Assembly: GCF_007565055.1 (NCBI RefSeq)
Contig: NC_044558.1
Span: 78,951,444-79,015,443 of the forward strand
Source of the DNA: Rhinopithecus roxellana
Taxonomy: Eukaryota; Chordata; Mammalia; Primates; Cercopithecidae
Length of the DNA stretch: 64,000 nucleotides
Direction: 5' to 3'
In this document: positions 45,478-57,990 of the stretch, piece by piece
How the letters are laid out: each line of letters starts with the position of its first letter
Position numbering within the stretch: the first letter of the stretch is position 1
The notes under the pieces: generated by a model
Databases searched by the model: none
What the model saw: only the letters and a program-made list of their open reading frames with translations
What the model was told of the DNA's origin: nothing
Translations under genes and position numbers: made by a program

Positions 45478-48350
45478 GGACTTCAGAGATGGCAACATGA
45501 GGAGTTCCATGGAGGAAGAAAGAGCACTATGGGTGAAAACTATTTACAAAGCAGCTGTGGAGAGTCTCTGGCAATTGTCTCAACAGCATACAGCAAAGGA
45601 AGAAACATTTGTTCTAGAAAGCCTACCAAATGGCAAGAGTCTGAGGCACTCAAGGCATGATCCACCTCCTTTCCCTGAATTCAGCAGATGGAAGCTCAAC
45701 TCCAGAGATACGGAAGACAAAAAACAGAGCTCTCTCTTTCCTCAGCTCCCAACCGAGGAATATTATCTTACTGGGAGGTACAGGTCACCAACATTTCATG
45801 TCTCCTCTAAATCCGAGTTGAGGCTTAATTGCTAGTGTGTACAATGGAGAGGTCAGAGGATCATTTCCTCAGCCTGGCCTTCCCTCTTAAGATAAAAGCT
45901 TTATCCCAGGCATTTCAGGCTGACTGACTTGGAGGGCATGCCCCAGATGACCTGAAGGATTCTGGCAATGCTGGGTGAGACAAGTCTATAAAACCACAGG
46001 TTGTACCCAGTACCTGTAGTGGTAGCTCAGAGATTGTGCCAAGGGAGAATGGAAGTGTATAAGAACAGAGAGCCCTGAGTCCCCAAAAGAACTGAGTGTA
46101 TTTGAAAAAGAGTGTGGGGAAGTTCAGACCTAAGGGCTTGAAAACAATGGAAATGTTGGTGGTATACAAATAATAAACTGGTAATTCCTCATGATTAAGA
46201 AGAACATGCTAAAACATAAACCAATTAGTTTACTTGTGAGAACCAGATAATGTGACTGCTGTGAATAATATGAGGTCAAAGAAAACCTCAAACAATGGCC
46301 TCAAAAACTACACTTTGCCCAAATGTAATTGCATCAGACTGTGGGGCAATATATAATCCAGGACATTCTTGAAAACAACAGCATAATCAGCCAGCAATTA
46401 GTGAAGCCTAATAATTGGATGTGAGCCAAATGAGGCAGACAGATTAACAGAGAGATCAAGGAAAGAAACATTCAAAGAGAACCTTGTTTGAACAGCAGTA
46501 ATCCAATGCTTACCCTGTCCATGTCCAAGGCTGTGCCCTCTGAGGAATGAGCACAAGAGCCTTCACTGCGGAAAGTAGACTTTACGAAATAGGTTAGGCC
46601 ATACCTAAATAGGCAAACAATAAGTAAAACAAGTCCCAGAGAGAGGAGAGGAAAATCTGTTTCAAGATTGACTACATATATTCTTTAACATGTCCAGTTT
46701 TTCACAACTAAGACAAATGATGTGACACCTGAAACAAGAAAGTGTAACTCATACATGGGGGAAAGGGAGGCAACAAAAACTTCCCGTGAAAGGATCCAGA
46801 TGTCAGATTTAACAGACAGATTTAAATATGTTCAAACCATTAGGTATTTGTCCTAATGCACGCAGGACTTAAAACCTAGATGACAGGTTGATAGATGCAG
46901 CTAACCACCATGGCATGTATACTTATGTAACAAACCTGCGCGTTCCGCACATGTATCCCAGAACTTTAAAAAAAAAAAAAGGTAAAATGAAAATAAAACC
47001 AAAAGGAAACACACACAAACAAATAAACAATGATAACAATGCCACATGATTTCAAAAAGAAGATAGAAAGTTATAAAAAAGAACCAAATGAAAATTCTGG
47101 ATTTGGAAAGAACAATGTTTAAATGAAAAATTCACTAGAGAGGCTCAACAGTAAATGCGAACTGGAAGAAGAAAGAATCTGTGAACTTGATAATAGATCG
47201 ACAAAGATTATACAATCTGAATAACAAAAGAAAAAGGAATGAATAGAAGTAACTAGAACCTAAAAGACATGCGAGCTGCTATTGGACACCAGCATATGCA
47301 CAATGGATGTACTAGAAACAGAGGAGTGATAAAGAAAAACAAACAAATATATACTTGAAGAAATAATGGTGGAAAACCTCCCCAATTGGCTGAAAAACGT
47401 TAATCTACACATCAAAGGAGCTCAAAAAACTGGAAGTGGAATAAATACAAAGATATCTACAGCCAGCAACATCATGGCAAAAACACTAAAACCTCAAGAC
47501 AATAAGACCATCTTGAAGGTAAAATGACAACCAGTTGTTGCATACAGGTAACCCCAAGAAGATTAGTGAATGATGTCTCACAAAAAGCAATGGAAGCTAG
47601 AAGAAAATGACATATTTTAAGTGTGAAAACAAACTAACAAACACTGTTGACGAAAAAATCTTCTATCCAACAGAACTATTTTTCAAAAATCAAACAAAGT
47701 AGAGGTATTACAAAACAACTGAAAACTTAGATAATTTATTGCTGGCCACAGAACATAATCCAACTTCCCATGAACAAACTAACAGCACTGGTTAAGATGA
47801 TTATGTAATTATAAAAGACACTATGAAAGGATATGTATTCTCCTTTTGTCTCTTAATTAATTTAAAGTATAATTGTATACAAAATAAATTGTATAAAACA
47901 CTGTGTGTGTATATCTATTCATCCATCATGTAATCTAGCTATTCATCTATCTAACCTCTTTAATCTATTGATCTATCTAACCATCTATTCATCTAGCTTT
48001 TCATTTATCTCTTATCTGTCCTCCATCTATTTAATCTATCTACTTATCTATTAATCTATCTACCATCCATACATCTAATGTTATAATATATAGTTAGGTC
48101 AATAATATATACAATATATGGAAAAGGAATATATTTGCAAATGTCAGCACAAAGGTGGTGGGTGACCAAACTCACACTTTCCATTTACAAACTTCCTGCA
48201 AAGCTGAAGTGATCAAAGCAGTGTGATATTGACACAAAGATAGACATATAGACCAACAGGATGGAACTGAGATGTGATAAATAAACACGTGCATATATAG
48301 CCAATTGAGTTTTGAGCAGCAAATAGACAACCACAGTGATTTTTAAACTA
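45478..48350 (+). repeat. old L1 (L1M), 5' region through part of ORF2
   Basis: 45478-46570 looks like an old L1 5' UTR ('gacttcagagatggcaacat', 'ataaaaccacaggttgtacc', 'ctgtggggcaatatataatc'). 46660-47720 fits ORF1 and the following region ('ggtggaaaacctccccaatt', 'gcaatggaagctagaagaaa'). 48170-48340 is ORF2 ('gatcaaagcagtgtgatatt'). All frames are broken. A degenerate (TCTA)n tract lies at about 47920-48080. HAL1 is an alternative for the ORF1 part. Confidence 0.65.
46848..46981 (+). repeat. short L1P 3' end inserted in the old L1
   Basis: 'ccaccatggcatgtatactt', 'atgtaacaaacctgcgcgtt' and an A-run: the last ~130 bp of an L1P with poly(A). Confidence 0.8.
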
Positions 48351-48362
48351 AATTAATTGTCA

Positions 48363-48607
48363 ACACTTAAGGCTGAGGTAGGCAGATCACCTGAGGCCAG
48401 GAGTTCGAGAACAGCCTGGCCAACATGGTGAAACCCCATCTCTACTAAAAATACAAAAATTGGTCAGGTGTGATGGTGCACACCTGTAATCCCAGCTACT
48501 TGGGAGGCTGAGACAGGCGAATTGCTTGAACCCAGGAGGTGGAGGTTGCAGTGAGTCAAGATCGTGGCACTTCGCTCCAACCTGGGTGACAAAGCAAGAC
48601 TCTGTCA

Positions 48608-48651
<44 letters not shown>

Positions 48652-48655
48652 AAAA
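48363..48655 (+). repeat. 5'-truncated Alu with (AAAT)n tail
   Basis: Starts at 'ggctgaggtaggcagatcac' (first ~40 bp of Alu missing) and ends in about 11 AAAT units at 48608-48652. Confidence 0.88.
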
Positions 48656-49689
48656 TTTATCTGGTTTCCCTAAAAATTTGGAAAATTCATAAACACCAGG
48701 CCACATTCCTGCATACAAAGACTTGGTTGGGGTGAGTGATGGTTCTATCCACCAAAGTTGGGTCACGCTCACTCAGTTCACCACAGTTCCCAACTGACCT
48801 GCTACATTTGCATCTTCTCTATGGCTCATGTTGGTGTTTTTGATGATGGCCCCTGGAAAAAATAATTGCACCAATGATAATTTAATTGCACGTGTTATAA
48901 GTCCTAAAATAGGAATTCTGAGAGCAGTTTTTTGTAACAGGAGTCTCTTACCTAGTTTCAGGACACCATTCTCTGAGAATTCCACTAAGCCTTTTTGTCT
49001 GAGTTAACTGACAGGAAGAGACAGTTAACACTTACTCTTTCTTAGCGTGCTTTACGAATTGAAATAATACTCGATAACAATTCATTTTCGCTTCATGATG
49101 TGTATGTTATGAGTAATATGTCAAAAGAATTGTGGGAAAAGGAGCTGTGCAAGTCGTCACTATTTTGGGAGTTAAAAAGCTGTTGAAAAGTATATCTATG
49201 GCTAACAAGGATGTAAATTCTGGTATCTTGACTAAGCAAGATACTGAGACATAATATTCAGTTACTAAAATGCTGTAAGGCAAATGTTTCCAGGCCACAT
49301 ATATTCGTCTACTTGGCATTCAGAAAATCATGCTGTGTGTTTTGAAGAATGGCATGTGTTTGAAAGAGCCAGAAATTATATCTTCCAGCCTGCACACTAG
49401 CCAGTTCTGGGAACCTTTTGTAATGCAACGAGGTGGACACATTTAAATGTCTTAAAAACAGGAAATACACACAGTTCTCAGGATATCAAGGGAAGTGCTT
49501 TAAGGCCAGAAAAGTCCACATATGGGGAGAATATGTCTTTCTTTTTTTTTTCTCTCTCACTTTTAGTAGATGAAATTAGGCCATCACCAAAATTACTTCA
49601 TTTTCATTATTGTAATCCCACCCAAGCAACTTCAACATACCTGGCTTTGTATTGTATGCTTTGCGTATATTATGTTATTTTATTTTCCA
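48656..49689. other. unassigned, no gene seen
   Basis: Nothing recognised. Two 70-codon minus-strand frames (48773-48985, 49107-49319) have no known domain. Confidence 0.35.
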
Positions 49690-49945
49690 TATTGTGGGTA
49701 ACAAAAACAGCAAGCATCTATTGCATGCTTACCACATGCCAAGCTAAGCCATTAGTAGTAGACATAAAATACTTAATTTAACCCTAATAATGGCCTTATG
49801 CAGTGGTTATTATTACATTCCAGTTTTATGGATGGAGAAACAAAGGCTATAAGCAGTTTATATGGCCTGAATGAAAGAGCTAATAAATGCATAACAGTAA
49901 GTGTAGATCAAGGTATAAATCTAGTCTCTCTGGTACCATAGTTCT
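49690..49945 (-). repeat. MIR
   Basis: 'tgcatgcttaccacatgcca', 'ggttattattacattccagt' and 'tggatggagaaacaaaggct' in antisense MIR order over nearly full length. Confidence 0.75.
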
Positions 49946-51959
49946 TTTATCTGTAATGAAAACCCAAACTTTCCCCTAACGCACTCTTCCATGCCATATA
50001 CATGTATGTTTGCATTTTACTCTTGCCTCACATTTGATGTGTCTGCAAATGGTCATCATGCTAGTAATATACATATATGTTACAAACTTAATATAAAATG
50101 ATAAGCTTAGTAAAAAACAAAAACAAAGGTTTGTTGAAAGTATTAAAATACGCTGTCTATTTGCAACTATATAAACATATAGATACATAATAAGTATTGG
50201 TAATAATATAAAAGGCAAGATTCTTTTAAAAACATGCCAGTACTGTCTTCTCTAAGTCTTTAGCTTACTGAACTGGTTACTACCTTACCTCCTCATTTCT
50301 TATGATCTTGTTACTAGGATGAAATAAAGAGACAAACTCAGTTTACTAAGGTTGTAGAAGAGCCTTAAGTCCAATTTTTGTCTTCCCCTTGTGAGTACAC
50401 TGATAATTTGATTTAATTGCTCAGCCCCTGTGAGGAAGCTTCTAGTAGAATTTCTCGCTTTCCGCAAGCCAGGCCTTGCAGACAACATTCAGATTGTTAC
50501 AACTATACTTGTATCTCTGCATTTCCCTTCTTTCCTGAATATTGACTCTTCATATTCTAATTACCTTAGTAACCCTGCATTCCACTTTTATTTTTTCAGC
50601 CTCCTGGGACTACCTAAAACCCTGCCTACTTTACATTTTCTGTGAGGATTTCTGTTTGACTTCGCAACCTCTTATTCCATGCTGCTTATAACCAGCAAAT
50701 CCTTGAAGGAAAAAAGTGAAAATGTCAGTTTCACCCTGATAAGTTTCTGATCCCTCTGGCATCCTGCTCCTCATACAGTGGTTATCTCAGTAGCTCCTCA
50801 ATGTCATTAGGTTTTTAAAAAAATGTTTCCAACTTTCTTAGTTTTTCCCAATGGTAGATTTGCTCTAGAGCAAACTAACCCATCAAACCCCAAAGTGGAA
50901 TGTCTCTCATCTACTCTCCTTTTATTCCATCCTCTCTGAATTTCACATCCTTCTGTACTTTTTGGCTTAGCTAGAAACTTGAATCCCTCTTATAGCCTCT
51001 CAAAAGTTATTTCTGGGACAGAAAGCTCAATACATCTCAGGCAGCACAACTAAAGAGGAAGACTTTTTTTCTCCCATTCACCTGAATCCAGCCATAAAAA
51101 GAGCCTTCAAAGGAACAGAGTGATAGTCTCTGCCCTGGTCTTCCTCTAATATATACTAAATTCACATCAGTTTAGTCTTTGAGGCAGAGAAATACACATG
51201 ACTTTATATTAGGTCCTACATAATATTTTTAGTAATACTGTCAAGAGCCTCTAATTAGCATCCACTTTAGCCTTTAACTTAGAAAATCTTGGAGAACAGT
51301 GAAGGAAAAATCTATAGCAATTAGATTTCTCAGACAACACTAAACACCCTTGGGACTAATGCCACTTTATTTACCAAGGATTTGCTTCTGTAACATGGCG
51401 TAAGAGCAGCAAGAAACAAAATCAAATAACCTCCTTTGCTTTTTACGTGGCAGGCAAGGGCCATTTCATTAAATATCTGCACACGAGTCTACATTTTAAC
51501 AGAGATGATGATGGATGTGTTTCTCTAAAGGGAGAGTGCTTTCCTGTGAGAGTTGCTTTTGAAAAGACAGAGCCCTTGGTGTGTGCCAGTTGCACCAGAC
51601 ACTGGCTTTTCCTGCTCTGTGTCACTGTTTGCAAACAGGAGTTTCACATTTAAGTCTATTCAGAATGTTTTGGATGTATGAGTTGAATTGGGTGCCTATT
51701 TATGTATGTCTCCTAAAACGATACAGCCAGTGTATTTTCATTGTATGAATAAAGCAACTAACATCACTCATCTGCTGGGTACACAGGTTAGGGTTTTAGG
51801 CCACATGGGCCTCCTCCTCCTGGTGCCAAGCACACACACTTGTTTCCTGTTGCAGCTGGGCTTTTGCGTTTTCCTTTTCCTTAGTCTGGATCACTCTTTC
51901 CCAAGCTCTATTCCCTGACTGGCTCCTTCTCCCCGTCCTGATTTCAGACTAAGATTTTC
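49946..51959. other. unassigned 2 kb, no gene seen
   Basis: No recognised repeat or exon. Frames such as 51447-51653 are short and not similar to anything I know. Confidence 0.35.
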
Positions 51960-52215
51960 CATAGAAAGACCTTCTCCCACAGTCGTCTGTTAATTAGTTT
52001 CTCCCTGTTGCTTATTCTCTGCCATGTTCCTTGCTTGTTTCTGCATTCTCCTTCTTATTGTCTGTGACTGTTTTATCTGATTACTTGCCCCAGACTCATC
52101 TCCCCTCAAGGTGTGAGCTCTTGAAGATTACAGCCTCTCTATGCCTGGCTCAGCTGGGCTTCCCATTGCCAGACTCATATCAAAGCAACAGCATGAACTT
52201 AATAAAATTAGCTGA
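51960..52215 (+). repeat. probable L2
   Basis: Pyrimidine-rich text, then 'caaggtgtgagctcttgaag' and a terminal 'gctgaataaatcaatga' fit the L2 3' region. Confidence 0.5.
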
Positions 52216-52317
52216 ATAAATCAATGATGGGATAGATAAACAGTATTTTAGCTACCACATAATATCCGATTGTATGCCATCTGTTGATTATTTTGTGTTG
52301 GTTATACTGTTGAATGT

Positions 52318-52624
52318 CTTTTTTTTTTTTTTTCTTTTTTGAGATGGAATCTCGCTCTGTCGCCCAGGCTGGAGTGCAGTGGCGCAATCTCAGCTCACTG
52401 CAAGCTCCACCTCCCGGGTTCACGCCATTCTCCTGCCTTAGCCTCCCAAGTGGCTGGGACTACAGGCGCCCGCCACCACGCCTGGCTAATTTTTTTTGTA
52501 TTTTTAGTAAAGACGGGGTTTCACCGTGTTAGCCAGGATGGTCTCGATCTGCTGACCTCGTGGTCCGTCTGCCTCGGCCTCCCAAAGTGCTGGGATTACA
52601 GGCGTGAGCCACCGCGCCCGGCCT
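52318..52624 (-). repeat. AluY, antisense
   Basis: 'gagatggaatctcgctctgt' to 'gagccaccgcgcccggcc', intact 5' end. AluY-type text but without the Old World monkey GATCCGGCC variant. Confidence 0.92.
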
Positions 52625-53039
52625 GATTCTGTTTTTCAAAAAACTATTATAACAAGATTCTTGAACTGGGTCTGAACTGAGATTCAGTCTCAGAAAACAC
52701 TGTTCTCCACTTCAGGGATTTCTAGAATGTAAAAGGAGGGGTAAAATTTGAGATCCTGCCAGACGGCACATGGTGGTTGCAAGCGCAGGGTCTATAAACA
52801 TCCCCAAACATAGCCATACCACAAACGCACGGGACTGCAGGGAGATTTCAGGCTACCCCTCTATACCTCTTCAGGGATGCTCGGACATCTATGAAAAGAA
52901 AATCAGAAAATATTTTCTGTCTTTCTCATTAAGTGCATCGTGTCTCCAAGCCTTGAGATTTGGCTTTCTTTGTATGTGTGGCACATTTGCTTACCAGCTA
53001 GAAAAGCCCAAAATACGCATGAGATGACATTCTGATTTG
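52625..53039. other. unassigned
   Basis: Unique-looking; no gene seen. Confidence 0.35.
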
Positions 53040-53825
53040 GCTCTCAGCTTGAATGTTGTTGATGTACAGAAATGCTACTGATTTTTGGACCTTGATTTTG
53101 TGTCCTTTACTGAAGTTGTTTATCGGTTCTATGAGCTTTTTGAGTCTTTAGAATTTCTAGGTTTTATATCATCAGTGAAGAGAGATAATCTGACTTCTTT
53201 TTCCCTATCTGGTTGGCTTTGTTTATTTCTTAGCATAGAACTTGCAGTACCATGTTGAATTGGAGTGGTAAGAGTGGGCATCCTTGTCTTGTTCCAGTTC
53301 TCAAGGGGAATGCTTTCAGCTTTCGGTTTTCCAGTATGATGTTGGCTGTGCATTTGCCATCGGTTTCTCGTATTATTCTGAGGTATGTTCCTTCGATGCC
53401 TATCAGCAGTGGATTGGATTTAACACATGTGATTCAAATACCCCATGGAATACTACACAGTCATGAAAAAACATGAAAAAATCAAGTCCGTTGCGGCAAC
53501 AAGGAGGCAGCTGGAGGCCATTATCCTAAGCAAATTAACACAGAAACAGACAACCAAATATTGCATGTTCTCTCTTATAAAGGGGGGGCTAAACACTGAG
53601 TACACATTGACATAAATATGGGAACAATAGAGACCCTGTGGACTATTAGAAAGGGAAGAGAGGAAGGGGTTGAAGGTTGAAAAACTACCTATTGGGTATG
53701 GTGCTCACTACCTGGGCGACAGGATCATTTATACCACAAACCTTAGCATATTCCCATGTAACGAGCCTGCACTTGCACCCCCAAACCTAAAACAAAAATT
53801 AAAATTTAAAAAGAAAGAAAGAAAA
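53040..53825 (+). mobile_element. L1P insertion with 5' inversion
   Basis: 53040-53403 is antisense L1 ORF2 ('gttgaattggagtggtaaga', 'gggcatccttgtcttgttcc'). From about 53404 it is sense ('ccccatggaatactacacag', 'atattgcatgttctctctta', 'ccatgtaacgagcctgcact') and ends in an A-rich tail at about 53825. This is the twin-priming arrangement. Target duplication not identified. Confidence 0.88.
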
Positions 53826-54006
53826 TTCTGTGAAACATCACCGAAAACATGTTTTTGAACCCTTCATTAATATTAGAGATATTTAATTCATATAAAACAC
53901 ACATTGATTTTTTAAAGAAAAAGTATATTCACTTACATAACTTAAAAATCTTGGGATATCTGGTACCAGGCATGGGTGGATCCAGATACCCAGTTAATAT
54001 ATTTGG

Positions 54007-54387
54007 ACTCTCTTGCATTATGTTTATTATTTTATTTTATTTATTTATTTATTTATTTATTTTGAGTCAGGGTCTTACTCTGTCACCTAATGTGGAGTGC
54101 AGTGGCGTGATCCTAGCTCTCTGTAGCCTTGACCTCCTGGGCTTAAGCTATCCTGCCACCTCAGTCTCCTGAGTAGCTGAGACCACAGGCATGTGCCACC
54201 ATGCCTGGGTAATGTTTGGGGGTTTTTGTTTTTGAGGGTCTTTTTTGTGTTTTTTGTAGAGACAGGGTTTCACCATGTTGCCCAGGCTGATCTGGAACTC
54301 CTGGTATCAAGCTATCTGCCTGCCTTGGCCTCCCAAAGTGTTGGGATTACAGATGTGAGCCACCGTGCCTGGCCTCTCTTGCATCAT
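54007..54387 (-). repeat. AluJ with TSD
   Basis: (TTTA)n tail, 'gagtcagggtcttactctgt' to 'gtgagccaccgtgcctggcc'. 'ctctcttgcattat' near 54008 and 'ctctcttgcatcat' at 54374-54387 form the target duplication. Confidence 0.9.
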
Positions 54388-54782
54388 AGTTTAATTCCAA
54401 CAATGTTGATTGAACAGTCACTGTGCACATGATACATTTCTGAATATAGAAATACAGCAGTGACCAAAGTAGACGCAGTCACTGTTGCTACAGAGCTGAC
54501 ATTCTGGAGGGCTTGGGGTGTGTCTTATACACTGGTCACATGTTCTCATTTCTCGACTGTCCCTTGAGGTATCTTAAACTTTAGCAGGGCTGTTTCCAAT
54601 GGTTGGAACTCAGCTGTTTAGCTTTGATATCTCTCCAGTAAAGTGTACAGTGAAACTAAACAAAACAAACAAGAAAAATCTTGTATTTTTCATGATACTC
54701 TCCAAATGGTTCTATACTTTAGTGACGCAGAGTAAAATTCAGTTATATTCTCATGCCCGAACCAACCAGGAGGACTGAAGAA
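54388..54782. other. unassigned; ancient repeat-like start
   Basis: 54405-54510 resembles the ancient repeat seen at 23.9 and 24.7 kb. The rest is unassigned. Confidence 0.35.
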
Positions 54783-55122
54783 ATGAAATGTGCCGATTGT
54801 CGACAGCCACAGTGGCTCACGCCTGTGATCCCGGCACTTTGGGAGGCCAAGGCAGGTGGATCACCTGAGGTTGGGAGTTCGAGAACAGCCTGACCAACAT
54901 GGAGAAACCCCGTCTCTACTAAAAACACAAAATTAGCCAGGCGTGGTGGTGCGTGCCTGTAATCCCAATCCCAGCTACTCGGGAGGCTGAGGTGGCAGAA
55001 TCGCTTGAATCCAGGAGGCAGAGGTTGCAGTGAGCCGAGATCGCGCCATTGCGCTCCAGCCTGGGCAACAAGAGCAAAACTCTGTCTCAAAAAAAAAAAA
55101 AAAAGGAAATGTGTTGATTGTC
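54783..55122 (+). repeat. AluS (Sq-like) with 17-bp TSD
   Basis: 'agccacagtggctcacgcct' to an A-run near 55104. Flanks GAAATGTGCCGATTGTC (54785-54801) and GAAATGTGTTGATTGTC (about 55106-55122) differ by CC to TT. Confidence 0.92.
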
Positions 55123-56696
55123 ATAGACCTGGAACCCAGGTGAACTGGGACTTGGGTCAACCCCACTAAACACATAGACTGAGAGTGAGGAAGGGCCCTT
55201 AAAGGAGATTTGGGGTCTCAGTATCAGAAGAGGATGTTTCCTAAAAAGGAAAATATAACCAGTACCTACATCTTCAATAGTATTTTCTCGGGATATATGC
55301 TCCAAAGTGAAACTGTAGATTCAACAGATAAACTTGAAGTGTGAAGTGTGTTGATACATTTTGTTAAGTGTCTTTCAAGAGACTGTCAATTTATTGTAAT
55401 TCCAATCTTGTATAACTTCTTTACATAGCAGATACATTTCTTAAAATAATACAAACTGTGATTGAAATGTAAAATGTCTTCATGTATTCTGAGATAATCT
55501 TCCAATGATTAAAGGCTTTCCAATATATGCATTAGTCTGTAACTTTCCATTAGTTTGAGTTTCAATGATTTCTAAAATGATACCTTATCATGGTTGCTAA
55601 AATGCAGAAAAAAAGCAAGACAAACTTATCTTCTTCGCAGAAAATGCAACTTTTTCATGCTGTCTTCTCAGACAGATAATTTTTCAATTACCTTATTTTG
55701 GAATTTTGAAAGCAGAATAATTTCTTCCTAAAAATGACCACAGTTCTCCTTTTCACTGGCAGCAGATCAGCGTAAGTTTTATTTTTTTAAGTGCTTTCCC
55801 AAGAACATTAAGTCAAGTAGAAGGAAACAAAATAGAAAGGGGAAAATTCTAAACTTACAGATTTAATATAAAGTTCCCCAAAGAGAAATGACGTAGATGT
55901 CATTACCAGATGATTAAACTCTCCAGATCTGCGCACATTTTCTCACAGTAGCCAGAGCTACTGTGAGAGCTACTGTGCTTTGAAATATCGCTGTTTATTG
56001 AGAATGTGGTTGGTTGTGGTGTATTGAAGGCAGTTATTTCACTTTTGTGCCCATTTTGAATGAGTAAGAAGAGAGTAGTGTCTTCCAGGCCTTCACTCCC
56101 AGAATCCACTTTGCAGTCAGAAGGTCAGAAATGTCTGCTGCTCTTGAGAAGCCTCTTGCTTCACCTTCTTTCAATATAATTAGAAAAATACCTGACGTCA
56201 ACATAGCCCTGCTTGCCCAGTGTGGTCTGCAATGGGCTCATCTGCTGTTTGCCCTGTGTTTCTTCTTGACCTTGTCTCTGTGCAATGACTCATTTGCAGG
56301 TGGACATCACCTGGTTACTACGGCAACCAGTCCAAACCATCACAGCAAGAACAAGTGATGGAGGCACTGCATGGCCTCTTAGAGGATTGATTGCTTCCTT
56401 TCTTTCTTAGAGAAAGAATCATACAGAAGTCTTGTCTGGTGGCCACAGAGAAACTAGTCCAGCAGATGAGGGTCCAGCTCACAGTCTCTCCAAACCTAGG
56501 AGTAACTACGAAGTGTTACACAATTCTTTTTATGAATTGAGGCAGTAGATACATGATTTATAAGTAATGTCTGTATTGTACAATATTGATGTAAGTATTG
56601 TAAAAGGATTAATGAACACTGAAATGTACAAAGTAGGAAAACAGACGCTCTCCCTCTCCACTGCTCGTCCACTCCCCTGAGTGAGTTTGCTTGTAG
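55123..56696. other. mostly unassigned; possible old L1 at 55290-55600
   Basis: 'gggatatatgctccaaagtg' and 'gactgtcaatttattgtaat' weakly resemble antisense old L1. 55650-56696 has no recognised feature except a small hairpin at 55942. Confidence 0.35.
55942..55967. repeat. 11-bp perfect hairpin plus direct repeat
   Basis: CTCACAGTAGC (55942-55952), loop CAGA, then GCTACTGTGAG (55957-55967). 'agagctactgtg' is then repeated directly at 55954-55965 and 55966-55977. Confidence 0.85.
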
Positions 56697-57149
56697 TCTA
56701 CCCTTCTAGGCTAAATGCAAATCCAAGACTCTAAACATTTGGATAGTCCATCTCAGCTTTTCCTTAAGGAATTCAAGCACATGGCCTCTGCTGATAGATA
56801 CGCTCACATCCTCAGTTGGTTTAGATTTCTACTACATATTTTCTGTTGTGTTTTTGGTTTTGGTTTTTGAAACAGTCTTGCTCTGTCACCTAGGCTGGAG
56901 TGCAGTGGCACGATCTTGGCTCCCTGCAGCCTCCACCTCCCGGGTTCCAGCTATTCTTCTGCCTAGTCCCCAGGGTAACTGGAATGACAGGCATGTGCTA
57001 CCAAGACTGGCTAATTTTTGCATTTTTAGTAGAGATGGTGTTTCACCATGTTGGCCAGGCTGGTTTTGAACTCCTGACCTCAGGTGATCCACCTGCCTCG
57101 GCCTCCCAAAGTGCTGGGATTACAGGTGTGAGCCACCAGGCCCAGCCTC
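56697..57149 (-). repeat. duplicated flank (56697-56845) and antisense Alu
   Basis: The Alu runs from the T/G-rich tail at about 56846 to 'gagccaccaggcccagcct' at 57149. The 150 bp to its left, with the first ~75 bp of the Alu, is repeated at 58822-59035 with about 90% identity. Confidence 0.88.
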
Positions 57150-57239
57150 TTCTAGGTATTATTCTCTTCATGACAGAGGTCTTTGATAATACCCTAGAGA
57201 AAATGACAGCCCCCAGTGTAGTGTCATCTGTGCTTTCAC

Positions 57240-57445
57240 CCTGCTTCATTTCCCTCCAGACCATCCATCAATACATCTGTATCAGCATTATTTATTTCAC
57301 TGTCTTTCTTTCCTCATTTGACTGTAAGCTCCATGAGTACAGCAACTTCATGCCTTTTGACCAATGGTATAACCCATGCGCAGAAAACCACCAGCCACAA
57401 ACTGGGGCCTTCAATGCAAATTTGTTGAAGGCATGGGTGATGGAA
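57240..57445 (+). repeat. L2 fragment
   Basis: 'tttgactgtaagctccatga' and 'gtacagcaacttcatgcctt' are the L2 3' region in sense orientation, ending near 'aatttgttgaaggcatg'. Confidence 0.7.
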
Positions 57446-57799
57446 GGAAGAAACAGATGCAAATACATGACATAGGTATGTCCACGTTCTAATTTTAGGC
57501 CTGTGCCTGTCATTGTCAATCACTCACAGCACTTTTTTCCCACTTAATCTGCATCTCAGAGATTGCCTTTACATTATTGCCAGTAGACAGAGCTTTATTC
57601 CGTGTGAAAACTGGTTTCTATCTCTCCTCTACGAGATAAAGTCTATTATCTTGAAAACTACAGAACTTTGGAATCAGATGATCTTATTCTAGTAAAATTA
57701 GTAAAAATCATTCCTCTTCCTAAAAGTTACTTCACATTTTTTCTTTAGAAATGATGAAAGTTTACTCAGGCACAGGGACTAGATTGTTTTAAAGAGGAC
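57446..57799. other. unassigned
   Basis: No recognised feature. Confidence 0.3.
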
Positions 57800-57990
57800 A
57801 GATACTCTCTCTGCATTTGAACCCTGGCCAGCATGCTAGCTGCTGGATTTGGGGAAAGATATTTTCCACTCTGTGTTTCAGGTGTCTCATCAGCAGAATT
57901 AAAAAATATACATACCTACCTTGTAGAGTTATTACTATGCAAAATTAAAACATGTAAAATACTTCAAACACGGTCCAGAAAACATAATTT
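57800..57990 (+). repeat. probable MIR
   Basis: 'catttgaaccctggccagca', 'ctctgtgtttcaggtgtctc' and 'acatacctaccttgtagagt' follow MIR sense order; diverged. Confidence 0.65.

Noticed and set aside
47920..48080. Regularly spaced ATCTATC blocks that could suggest an array
   Set aside because: A degenerate (TCTA)n microsatellite. Spacers are not unique and there are no conserved repeats, so not a CRISPR array; the genome is also a primate's.
56900..57475. 191-codon plus-strand frame, the longest in the window
   Set aside because: It starts in an antisense Alu (typical PPPGF / FLVEMVFHHVGQAGFELLTSGDPPAS Alu-derived text, given here only in part) and runs into an L2 fragment. No gene evidence.
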